Source of the DNA: Candidatus Rokuibacteriota bacterium
Lineage (GTDB): Bacteria; Methylomirabilota; Methylomirabilia; Rokubacteriales; CSP1-6
Direction: 5' to 3'
NCBI GenBank assembly: GCA_003220265.1
Contig: QHRW01000127.1
Location: 1 to 45,422 of the forward strand
Length of the DNA stretch: 45,422 nt
Under the pieces are notes generated by a model. The model made no database searches and had not been told where the DNA came from. It saw only the letters and a list, made by a program, of their open reading frames with translations. The position numbers and the translations under genes were made by a program. Shown here piece by piece: positions 15,616 to 22,702 of the stretch; position 1 is the stretch's first letter, and each line of letters begins with the position of its first letter.

Positions 15616-17231
15616 GCGCCAAGCTCGACGCCGTCACGCTGGAAGTCCTGTGGACGCGCATCATCTCGGTCGTCGACGAGGCGGCCAAGGCCATCGTGCG
15701 CACGTCGTTCTCCACGCTGTCCAACGAGGCGAACGACTTCGCCTGCGTGCTCACCGACGCGCGCGGGTACGCGCTGGCCCAGAACAGCGGTAGCATTCCG
15801 TCGTTCATCGGCTGCCTGCCGGCAACGGTGCGGCACTTCATCCGCGAGCTCGGCGCCGACAGCATGCGGCCGGGCGACGTGCTGATCACGAACGACGCCT
15901 GGATGGGCACCGGCCACATGAGCGACGTCTCGGTGCTGAAGCCGATCTTCCACCAGGGCCGGCTGGTGGCGTTCTCGGCCACGACCTCGCACATGCCGGA
16001 CATCGGCGGCCGCATCCGCGCCATCGAGGCGCGCGAGATCTTCGAGGAAGGCCTGCACATCCCGCTCACGCACCTCGTGCGCGCCGGCCAGGTCGATCAC
16101 ACGATGGTGGCGATGATCCGGGCCAACGTGCGCACGCCCGACCAGACCATGGGCGACATCTGGGCCCAGGCCAGCGCCAACGAGCTGATGGAGCGCCGCG
16201 TGGTCGCCCTGATGGACGACTACGGCCTCACCACGCTGAGCGAGCTGGGCGACGAGCTGTTCGCGCGCTCGGAGGGCGCCATGCGCGAGGCGATCCGCGC
16301 GGTGCCCGACGGCACCTATCGCTACGCGTTCCGCACCGACGGCACCGGCACGCCGTTCGACTTCAAGATCGCCCTCACCGTCGCCGGTGACGAGATCGTG
16401 GCCGACTACGCCGGCACCTCGCCGCAGCAGCCGCGCGCGATCAACTGCGTGCTCGCCTACACGTACGCGATGACGGCCTACGCCATCCGCTGCGCGCTGC
16501 TGCCGGGGCTGCCGAACAACGAGGGCATGTACCGGCCGATCACGGTGAAGGCGCCCGAGGGCTCGCTGCTGAACCCGCGCTTCCCGGCCGCGGTGGTGAG
16601 CCGCGCGACCACCGGCCACTACGTGCCCGCGCTCGTGCTGGGCGCCCTCCACCAGGTGATTCCGGAGCGCGTGATGGCGGGCGTCGGCTCGCCGCTGTGG
16701 GCGGTGAGCCAGTCGGGCACGCGCGACGACGGCAAGCCGTACACGACCGTGCTCTTCTTCAACGGCGGCATGGGCGCCACGCCGGTGAAGGACGGCGAGC
16801 ACGTGCTGTCGTGGCCCAGCAACATCTCGTCCACGCCCGTGGAGGTGGCCGAGCGCAACAGCCCGCTCTTCTTCCACTACAAGCGCATGCGCCCCGGCTC
16901 CGGGGGCGCCGGGCGCTTCCGCGGCGGCGTCGGCCAGGACATCCTCATCGAGAGCCAGTCGCCGCGCCCGATCGTCGTCAGCTTCATGGCGGAGCGCACC
17001 ACGTACCCGGCGCCCGGCCTCGCCGGCGGCGGTGCGGGCGGCCTCGGCGACGTGCGCGTCAACAACCGGCGCGTCGACAACCGCAAGCAGCACGTCCTCG
17101 AGCGCGGCGATCGCGTGCTCATCCGCACCCCCGGCGGCGGCGGGTACGGCCCGGCCCGCTCGCGCGATCCCCGGCGGAACGCGCGCGATCGCGCCATGGG
17201 GTACGTCGGCCGCCGCCGCGCCAAGCCCTGA
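15612..17231 (+). CDS. hyuB: Hydantoinase B/oxoprolinase family protein, HyuB type
   Basis: 539 residues, the standard HyuB length. The start SAKLDAVTLEVLWTRIISVV, then SNEANDFACVLTDARGYALA, GDVLITNDAWMGTGHMSDVS, VAFSATTSHMPDIGG and the C-terminal GSGGAGRFRGGVGQDI and RVLIRTPGGGGYGPA are all family signatures. Histidines and Asp in ND-W-x-G-T-G-H and H-M-P-D-I-G are the presumed metal site. It forms the second subunit of the cyclic-amidohydrolase (or acetone-carboxylase-like) complex with the upstream HyuA. The gene is followed by 235 bp without a gene. Confidence 0.92.
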   Translation: MSAKLDAVTLEVLWTRIISVVDEAAKAIVRTSFSTLSNEANDFACVLTDARGYALAQNSGSIPSFIGCLPATVRHFIRELGADSMRPGDVLITNDAWMGTGHMSDVSVLKPIFHQGRLVAFSATTSHMPDIGGRIRAIEAREIFEEGLHIPLTHLVRAGQVDHTMVAMIRANVRTPDQTMGDIWAQASANELMERRVVALMDDYGLTTLSELGDELFARSEGAMREAIRAVPDGTYRYAFRTDGTGTPFDFKIALTVAGDEIVADYAGTSPQQPRAINCVLAYTYAMTAYAIRCALLPGLPNNEGMYRPITVKAPEGSLLNPRFPAAVVSRATTGHYVPALVLGALHQVIPERVMAGVGSPLWAVSQSGTRDDGKPYTTVLFFNGGMGATPVKDGEHVLSWPSNISSTPVEVAERNSPLFFHYKRMRPGSGGAGRFRGGVGQDILIESQSPRPIVVSFMAERTTYPAPGLAGGGAGGLGDVRVNNRRVDNRKQHVLERGDRVLIRTPGGGGYGPARSRDPRRNARDRAMGYVGRRRAKP

Positions 17232-17386
17232 TCGACTGACCGCGTTTCTCCCATCCGGCGTGCGGAAAGAAACGGCACGCTGCGCCAATTTGCCCGTTGC
17301 CCCGGCACGTTCCTGCGCTGCACCGGACGCGCGCACCTCGCAGCAAGTCACCATCGTATAAGGCGGCGGCGCGCCTCTAGCGCGCG

Positions 17387-17402
17387 TGGCACGTCGCGTG
17401 CT
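17387..17402 (+). promoter_or_regulatory. Sigma54 (-24/-12) promoter candidate for the 105-aa membrane protein/UspA-like pair
   Basis: TGGCACG, four bases, then GTGCT: of the 12 fixed positions of the consensus TGGCACG-N4-TTGCW, 11 match, with GG and GC at the exact spacing. The predicted transcript start is about 17412-17413, immediately before a perfect hairpin. This is the best of four such sites in the window. The preceding 17232-17386 holds no gene and no other signal I can support apart from an isolated TATAAG. Confidence 0.55.
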
Positions 17403-17413
17403 TGGCTCGTTAC

Positions 17414-17442
17414 AAAGCGCCGTGGCTACTGACGGCGCTTTT
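17414..17442 (+). promoter_or_regulatory. Perfect 10-bp hairpin at the predicted 5' end of the transcript
   Basis: AAAGCGCCGT (17414-17423), an 8-nt loop, then ACGGCGCTTT (17432-17441) and one more T. It could be a rho-independent terminator for hyuAB (weak, only four T). But it also starts exactly where the sigma54 transcript should begin, so it may be a 5' stabilising or attenuating hairpin for the downstream pair. Confidence 0.6.
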
Positions 17443-17466
17443 CGTATTCAAGGACAGGGAGGACGC

Positions 17467-17784
17467 ATGCTGACCGATCTCGTGAGCTTCGTGATGTGCC
17501 TGTCGCCGGTCGTGGGGCTGCTCGTATGGCGACAGGTGGAGGACCGCCGGGCGCTGGAGGCCGGCGTGGTGCGCGCCGACATCCACGCGGGCGTGATGCG
17601 CGCGCTGGGGGGCGAGACGTTCCTGGCCATCGACGTGCGGCCGCCGCTGGCGTGGCGGCGCGGGCGCGTGCGGCTCTGGGCGCCGAGCGGGTACGAAGGC
17701 CTCGTGGGAGCCGCGGCGCCGACGGTGTTCGACCGGCTGCCCGCGCACTACGACGTCGTCGTCCACTGTGGAGTCAACGCATGA
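17467..17784 (+). CDS. Hypothetical membrane-anchored protein (105 aa)
   Basis: From ATG 17467, preceded by AGGGAGGA at a good distance, the protein has one N-terminal membrane helix (LTDLVSFVMCLSPVVGLLVW) followed by a soluble ~80-residue domain with VVRADIHAGVMRALGGETFL and RLWAPSGYEGLVGA. No family recognised. A longer frame opens upstream but would begin before the predicted transcript start and lacks a ribosome site. Its stop overlaps the ATG of the UspA-like gene (ATGA), so they form a two-gene operon behind a sigma54-type promoter and a 5' hairpin. Confidence 0.6.
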   Translation: MLTDLVSFVMCLSPVVGLLVWRQVEDRRALEAGVVRADIHAGVMRALGGETFLAIDVRPPLAWRRGRVRLWAPSGYEGLVGAAAPTVFDRLPAHYDVVVHCGVNA

Positions 17785-18257
17785 CGCGCCTGCTCGCCCT
17801 CGTCATGCCCGGACAGGAAGCGGCGGCGCTCGCCGCGCTCCCCGCGCTCATCGCCACCGCGCGCGGCGACCGCGCGCGCATGCGCATCGCCTGCATTCAA
17901 CCGCTGCCCCCGCCGCGCGAGAACGAGTACGGCCAGGTGGTGGCCGACACCGACCGCGAGATGGCGCGCATCACGCGGATCATGGAGGCGACGTTCGCGG
18001 CGGCGACGCGGCGCTTCACCGACGTGCCGATCGAGTGCGTCGTGCGCTTCGGCGCGCCGCCCCGCGAGGCGCGCATCGAGACCGAGGCGTTCGCGCCGCA
18101 CGTCGTCGCGCGCTTCGAGCGGCGCCCCCCGCTGGGCGCGATCCGCTACCTGCTCACCGGCGCCCGCCGGAGCCGGCCAAGCGCGGCGTCGGCCTCGGCG
18201 GCCACGCGGGCCACGAGGTCGGCGGCCTTCTGGCGCCGGGCCATGCGCGTGCCCTGA
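17781..18257 (+). CDS. Diverged UspA-like protein with an antisense-derived C-terminal tail
   Basis: 158 residues. The first ~125 resemble the UspA gene at 10.4 kb: a hydrophobic first strand (RLLALVMPGQEAAALAALPA), a long charged helix with EMARITRIMEATFAAATRRF, then VPIECVVRFGAPPREARIET, matching the other protein's V-R-F-G-x-P-x-x-E and E-A-F pattern. The last ~35 residues (after YLLTGARR) are Ser/Ala/Arg-rich and are encoded by DNA that is the coding 3' end of the convergent nitronate monooxygenase gene, so the native stop seems to have been lost. The UspA nucleotide loop is not recognisable. Likely a stress or regulatory protein acting with the membrane protein encoded upstream. Confidence 0.55.
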   Translation: MTRLLALVMPGQEAAALAALPALIATARGDRARMRIACIQPLPPPRENEYGQVVADTDREMARITRIMEATFAAATRRFTDVPIECVVRFGAPPREARIETEAFAPHVVARFERRPPLGAIRYLLTGARRSRPSAASASAATRATRSAAFWRRAMRVP

Positions 18258-19228
18258 CCCGCCCATAGCGACAGGTACTCCGCGCGGTTGGCCCTGGCGG
18301 CCGCCGCGCGGAGCGACCGCGTCAGCGCGTTCTGCCACGGAAACGGCAGCACCTCACCGCCGGCGTCGATCTCCTGCATGAACCGGTTGACGATCCCGCG
18401 CGCCGGCCGGCCCGAGAACGCGCGGGTGATCCGCGTGGCGTCTTCGCGCGCGGTCAGGATCGCCTCCTGGTAGGCGGCCGGCACGCCGGCCTCCTCGCAC
18501 GTGAGGAAGGCCGTCCCCATCTGGACACCGGCGGCGCCGAGCGCGAGCGCGGCGGCCAGCCCGCGGCCATCCATGATGCCGCCCGAGGCCACCACGGGCA
18601 CGCGCACGGCGTCGACCACCTGCGGCACCAGCGCGACGGTGCCGATCATCCCCGTCTCGAACTCGGTCGCAAAGGTCCCGCGGTGGCCGCCGGCCTCGCT
18701 GCCCTGCGTGACCACGCCATCGACGCCGGCGCGCTCGAGGGCGCGCGCCTCCTCGACGGTGGTCGCGGTGCCCATCAGGAACATGCCGCGCGCCTTGATC
18801 GCGGCGATGGCCGCCGGCGGCAGGATGCCGAAGGTGAAGCTGAAGACGGACGCGCCGCTGTCGAGAGCGGCCTGGAGCTGCGCCTCGAACGCGTCGGCCG
18901 GCAGCGCCGGCGCAGCCGGCGGCGGCAGGCTGACCTCGGCGAAGAACGGCGCCACGCGCGCGAGCACGGGCGCCGCGTCCGGCGAGGCGGGCACCGGCTG
19001 AGGGGCGAAGAGGTTCACGCCGAACGGACGGCTCGTTCGCGCGCGCACCTCGCGCGCGGCCTCCGTGATCTGCGCGGGCGCCAGGTACGCGGCGCCGATG
19101 CAGCCGAGCGCGCCGGCCTCGGCCACCGCGGCCACCAGCGCCGGCGTGTCGCCGCCGCCGGCGAGCGGCGCCTGCACGATCGGATGGGTCAGGCGGAGTC
19201 GTTCCGTGAGCACGGTGGTCAGCGGCAT
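18146..19228 (-). CDS. Nitronate monooxygenase (2-nitropropane dioxygenase family)
   Basis: 360 residues, FMN TIM-barrel. Visible: HPIVQAPLAGGGDTPALVAA at the N-terminus, RPFGVNLFAPQP, GVDGVVTQGSEAGGHRG with the conserved His and the glycine-rich FMN loop, ASGGIMDGRGLAAALALGAA and VQMGTAFL. The family oxidises nitronates to carbonyl compounds and nitrite. GGAGG lies about 8 nt before the ATG at 19228. It is divergent from a LysR-type gene with only 57 bp between, so that regulator probably controls it. Its 3' end overlaps the convergent UspA-like gene by 112 bp. Confidence 0.9.
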   Translation of the reverse strand: MPLTTVLTERLRLTHPIVQAPLAGGGDTPALVAAVAEAGALGCIGAAYLAPAQITEAAREVRARTSRPFGVNLFAPQPVPASPDAAPVLARVAPFFAEVSLPPPAAPALPADAFEAQLQAALDSGASVFSFTFGILPPAAIAAIKARGMFLMGTATTVEEARALERAGVDGVVTQGSEAGGHRGTFATEFETGMIGTVALVPQVVDAVRVPVVASGGIMDGRGLAAALALGAAGVQMGTAFLTCEEAGVPAAYQEAILTAREDATRITRAFSGRPARGIVNRFMQEIDAGGEVLPFPWQNALTRSLRAAAARANRAEYLSLWAGQGTRMARRQKAADLVARVAAEADAALGRLRRAPVSR

Positions 19229-19278
19229 CGGGCACCTCCGCCCTTCACCTTGCCTTGCGGCCGCACGTCCGTAAAATG

Positions 19279-19294
19279 ATCATTCGTGAACGAT
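19279..19294. promoter_or_regulatory. LysR-type operator candidate overlapping the regulator's start codon
   Basis: ATCATTCGTGAACGAT is an imperfect 16-bp palindrome of the form ATC-N-TTC-N2-GAA-N-GAT, fitting the T-N11-A/ATC-N-GAT rule of LysR boxes. TAAAAT (19272-19277) just upstream is a good -10, placing the regulator's transcript start at about 19284-19286, on its GTG. The box would therefore mediate autoregulation and control of the divergent nitronate monooxygenase. Confidence 0.45.
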
Positions 19295-20224
19295 TCCATC
19301 TCGCCCAGAGAACGCAGCCTGGAGCTGTCCGACCTGGCGATGTTCAAGACCGTCGCCGAGGCGGGCGGCGTGACGCGGGCCGCGCATCGCCTGCACCGCG
19401 TGCAGTCCAACGTGACGGCGCGCGTGAAGCGGCTGGAGGCCGCCCTCGGCGTGGCGCTCTTCGTGCGGGCGCGCCGCGGGATGTCGCTGACGCCGGAGGG
19501 CCGGCGGCTGCTCGACTACGCCGACCGGCTCCTCGCGCTGGCCGACGAGGCCCAGGCCGACCTCGGCGATCGCGCGCCGCGCGGCCGCCTCCTGATCGGC
19601 GCCATGGAGTCCACGGCCGCCGTGCACCTGCCGCGCCTGCTCTCCACGCTGCACGCCCGCTATCCCGCGCTCGAGGTCCAGCTCGTCACCGCGACCTCCG
19701 GCGTCCTCGTCGCGCAGGTGCGCGCCGGCGAGCTCAGCGCGGCCTTCGTCGGCGGTGAGGTCAGCGAGCCGGGCCTGGCCGCCGATCCGGCCTTCGTCGA
19801 GGAGCTCGTTCTCATCACGCATCCCTCGCTGCGCCGGCCCGCCGCCGGCGACCTTCGCACTCGCACGCTCGTGACGTTCGGCGCCGGCTGCACCTACCGC
19901 GCGTGCGTCCAGCAGTGGCTGGCCGGCCAGGGCGTGCGGCCGCCGCGTGTCTTCGAGGTGGCCTCGTACCACACGATGCTGGCGTGCGTGGCCGCCAACG
20001 TGGGCTATGCCGTGGCGCCGCGCTCGGTGTTGCTGGCCTCCAGCGCGCGGCGCGCCATCCGCGCCCACCGGCTGGGCCCGCGGCCGTGGCGGATCACGAC
20101 GCACCTCGTGCGGCGCGCGGGCGATCGCTCGCGCGCCGTCGAGGCGCTGCGTCAGCTCGTCACGGGCAAGGCGGTGACCACCCAGCGCAGCGGCCCGCCC
20201 GCCCGCAGCGCGTCGAACGGGTAG
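19286..20224 (+). CDS. LysR family transcriptional regulator
   Basis: 312 residues. The N-terminal winged helix-turn-helix (about residues 12-72) reads LELSDLAMFKTVAEAGGVTR, then AAHRLHRVQSNVTARVKRLE and LGVALFVRARRGMSLTPEG, the classic LysR pattern. The rest is a type 2 periplasmic-binding-like effector domain (GRLLIGAMESTAAVHLPRLL onward). It probably regulates the divergent nitronate monooxygenase and itself. The GTG start has no ribosome site but sits about 9 nt after a -10 box, suggesting leaderless translation. The last ~24 codons overlap the 3' end of the convergent sortase gene (73 bp). Confidence 0.92.
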   Translation: MNDSISPRERSLELSDLAMFKTVAEAGGVTRAAHRLHRVQSNVTARVKRLEAALGVALFVRARRGMSLTPEGRRLLDYADRLLALADEAQADLGDRAPRGRLLIGAMESTAAVHLPRLLSTLHARYPALEVQLVTATSGVLVAQVRAGELSAAFVGGEVSEPGLAADPAFVEELVLITHPSLRRPAAGDLRTRTLVTFGAGCTYRACVQQWLAGQGVRPPRVFEVASYHTMLACVAANVGYAVAPRSVLLASSARRAIRAHRLGPRPWRITTHLVRRAGDRSRAVEALRQLVTGKAVTTQRSGPPARSASNG

Positions 20225-20721
20225 CACGTCAGCAGGGCCAGCGCGGGCCCGTCCGCCTCGCGGATGACGGCCGAGCGCGAGTCCACCACCGCCGTGTCGA
20301 CGACGCGAAAGCGCGCCGATCGGCCGGGCGTCTCGACGACGATCTCGTCGCCCGGCTTCACGGCTTCCAGAAACCGGAAGTGCGTGTCGCGGTGACCCGT
20401 GATGATCGCGGTGCCCGCGACTCCGGGCGCCGCGCTGCGGGAGGCGTGGCCCGGGGCGAACGCCAGGATGCGTCCGCTCACGCCGTCGAGCACGATCAGG
20501 TCCACGTCGTGCGCCGGCACGCGCAGGCGCGCGACGGGCCACGTGTCGGCCCACGGCCACGGCCGCACCTCCCGCTCGCCCTCCAGCGTGCGGGCCCACG
20601 CACGCTGCAGGAGATACTGGGCCAGCTGCGCCTTGGCGTGAATCCACGCGCCGTGCCCGAGCTGCCAGACCCCGAGGGCGAGCAACGCGACCACCGCGAG
20701 GCGCGTCCACCTACCGGCCAC
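20152..20721 (-). CDS. Sortase of the proteobacterial dedicated (marine) type
   Basis: 189 residues with one N-terminal membrane helix (RLAVVALLALGVWQLGHGAW) and an extracytoplasmic sortase domain. Catalytic residues are visible: H110 in IITGHRDTHFRF, C166 in LALLTCYPFDAL and R179 in GGPLRWVV. The short C-terminal part and the W-P-x-A-R-L start of the barrel match the class found in Gram-negative bacteria next to a single VIT-VWA substrate. It should cleave the target's C-terminal sorting signal and transfer it to an envelope acceptor. The GTG start overlaps the last codons of the upstream VIT-VWA gene (about 11 nt), showing tight coupling. A longer frame to 20820 exists but would run inside that gene. 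Confidence 0.85.
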   Translation of the reverse strand: MAGRWTRLAVVALLALGVWQLGHGAWIHAKAQLAQYLLQRAWARTLEGEREVRPWPWADTWPVARLRVPAHDVDLIVLDGVSGRILAFAPGHASRSAAPGVAGTAIITGHRDTHFRFLEAVKPGDEIVVETPGRSARFRVVDTAVVDSRSAVIREADGPALALLTCYPFDALRAGGPLRWVVTALPVTS

Positions 20722-22702
20722 GCCGCACCCACCGGGCGAGCGCCGGCCGCGGGCGCGTGAGGCCGACCGCCGCGGCCAGCAGCAGCGCGGCCAGCCCGGC
20801 CAGGAGATGAAGCGGCGCATCCGTCGCGCCCTGGCCGAGACCGACGACCGCGTCGTACTCCCAGCCGTGCGGCAGGTTGGTCTTCAGCGCGTGCGTGTTG
20901 ACCGCGGCGTCGCCGGGCCGCGCCGGCGTGACGTCCACCGCCACCAGGCTCGTGTGGCGGCTGACCAGGTGATGGCGCAGCGCCACGTCGATCACGGCCA
21001 GGCGCACCTCGTCGGCCGAGGCGCCGGCCGTGCGCGCGTCGAGCAGCGCGTCGATCTTGGCGCGCGCCCAGTGCACGGCCAGCCCGGCCTCCGGCGCGGC
21101 CTGGTGCAGCGCGACGTCGTGCTCCCACGGCGTGAGGCCGAAGCGCCCGCGCAGGATTGCGCGCGTGGGCAGCGTGCCGGCCTTCAGCGAGACGACCATC
21201 GGCTCGCCGAGATAGAGGTCGGGGATCGGCGTCGGCAGCACGTCGGCCCCCGGCACGCCGGGCAGCTCCAGGCGGACGTCGGACAGCGCCGGCGTCTCGA
21301 GCTTGCGGAAGAGCGCCGTCATCTTCGCCTGCACCTCGGTCGGACTGCCGATGTGCGTGAACGTGCCGCGCCCGAGCCGCGCGGCCTCGCGCATGAAGTG
21401 GCTGTTGGGCGCCGAGCCGATGCCGATCGTGAAGAGCCGGCTCTCGCCGAGCCTGGCGCGGATCTCCTGGAAGAGCTGGGCCTCGTTGCCGACGGCGCCG
21501 TCGGTGAGGAAGATCACCTGCCGCAGTCGCCCGGGCGCGGGGACGCCGTCGAGCGCCTGTCGCAGCGCGGGCAGCATCACGGTGCCGCCGTCGGCCTGGA
21601 TCGCGTCCACCCAGCGCTCGGCCGCGCGCAGGTTCTGCCGGCTCGCCTCGCGCGCGTCGAAGAACAGGCTGTCGGTGGTGTGATCGAAGCGGATCACGTT
21701 GAAGGTGTCGCCGGCGCCCAGGCGCGCCAGCGCGAGCTTGAGCGCCGCCTTCGCCTGCTGGATCGAAGCGCCGGCCATCGAGCCGGAGTTGTCGAGGACG
21801 AACACGACCTCGCGCGGCACGCGCGTCTGCTCACGAGCGGCCGGCGCGGGCGGCAGCACCATCAGCAACGCGTAGACGTCGCTGCCCTCGGCCTCGGTCA
21901 GCAGCACCGCGGTCGGCGCCGCGCCCGCCAGCGGCTCCCAGACCAGCTCGAAGTCGCGGTCGGCCGGCGCGGCGCCGTCCGTCAGCGTGATGTCATAGAG
22001 CCCGCCGGCCAGCGCCGTCACATGGATCGGGTGATAGGGCGACTCGATCCCCGCCACCGGCAGACCGGGATCGAGCTCGATGTGCAGCGTGACGGGATTG
22101 AGCGGGCCGTGATCGGGATGCTGCACCGGCGGCATGATGCGCTCGGCATCGGGCGCGCCCGCCGCGTAGCGCGGGCCCACCACCATCGGGAAGCGGACGT
22201 GAAAGCGCCCCGCGTCGTAGCGCACGGTCTGCTGGTACTGGATCTCGACGGCGATCGCGGCGCCCGGCGGAATGTTCGCGACCGACGTCGTGAAGATGTT
22301 GGGCCGCTCCTGCTCGACGAGGCTGGCGCGCTGCCCCTGCGCCTTCGCCTGCTCGTAGACGGCCTTCGCGGTCCTCCGCTCCAGGATCACGCCCTCGATG
22401 ATGCGGTCGCCCACGTGCATCTTCAGGTGATCGACCGCGGCGGTCTCGGGCAGCGGGAAGACGTACACGCCCTCGGCCCACTCACCCGCCGGGTTCGTGA
22501 ACGTCTGCCGCACGGTCGCGCGCACCACCAGGCCGGTGATGCGCATCTCCACGTCGGTGGACTGCACGGGCGCCGCCACCGCGGCCTGGCCGGGCGCCGT
22601 GCGGAACATCAGCGCGCCTTCGGTGATGCCGGCGGCGCCGGCGAGAGACGCCGACGCCACCGTGAACAGCCCGATCGCGAGCAGAATGACGGCGCGGGTC
22701 AC
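20711..22702 (-). CDS. VIT and VWA domain protein, dedicated sortase target
   Basis: 663 residues. Signal peptide at 1-23; VIT (inter-alpha-trypsin) domain about 35-165 with VYVFPLPETAAVDHLKMHVG and RPNIFTTSVANIPPG; VWA domain about 297-470 with a full MIDAS site, D304-x-S306-x-S308 (VLDNSGSMAGAS), T in DGGT (371-374) and D in LTDGAVG; a C-terminal ~16-residue hydrophobic helix (HLLAGLAALLLAAAVG) and basic tail (RWVRRGR). This is the architecture of the single target of Gram-negative dedicated sortases, and the sortase gene follows directly. The position where the sorting motif should be reads LGQGATDAPLHLL instead of an LPxT(A/G)-type motif. Start is GTG 22702. The 3' 777 bp are repeated in inverse orientation upstream of the gene. 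Confidence 0.88.
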   Translation of the reverse strand: MTRAVILLAIGLFTVASASLAGAAGITEGALMFRTAPGQAAVAAPVQSTDVEMRITGLVVRATVRQTFTNPAGEWAEGVYVFPLPETAAVDHLKMHVGDRIIEGVILERRTAKAVYEQAKAQGQRASLVEQERPNIFTTSVANIPPGAAIAVEIQYQQTVRYDAGRFHVRFPMVVGPRYAAGAPDAERIMPPVQHPDHGPLNPVTLHIELDPGLPVAGIESPYHPIHVTALAGGLYDITLTDGAAPADRDFELVWEPLAGAAPTAVLLTEAEGSDVYALLMVLPPAPAAREQTRVPREVVFVLDNSGSMAGASIQQAKAALKLALARLGAGDTFNVIRFDHTTDSLFFDAREASRQNLRAAERWVDAIQADGGTVMLPALRQALDGVPAPGRLRQVIFLTDGAVGNEAQLFQEIRARLGESRLFTIGIGSAPNSHFMREAARLGRGTFTHIGSPTEVQAKMTALFRKLETPALSDVRLELPGVPGADVLPTPIPDLYLGEPMVVSLKAGTLPTRAILRGRFGLTPWEHDVALHQAAPEAGLAVHWARAKIDALLDARTAGASADEVRLAVIDVALRHHLVSRHTSLVAVDVTPARPGDAAVNTHALKTNLPHGWEYDAVVGLGQGATDAPLHLLAGLAALLLAAAVGLTRPRPALARWVRRGR
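20715..21491 (-). repeat. Left arm of 777-bp inverted repeat
   Basis: Contains the 3' part of the VIT-VWA gene, from codon ~405 to the last codon. It appears identical, in reverse complement, to 22758-23534; all translated frames of both strands match between the arms. The spacer between the arms is 1,266 bp (21492-22757). Confidence 0.93.

Noticed and set aside
15612..17231. Reading HyuA/HyuB as acetone carboxylase subunits
   Set aside because: No gamma-subunit gene follows and the lengths and motifs fit the general hydantoinase/oxoprolinase pair; the substrate was left open.
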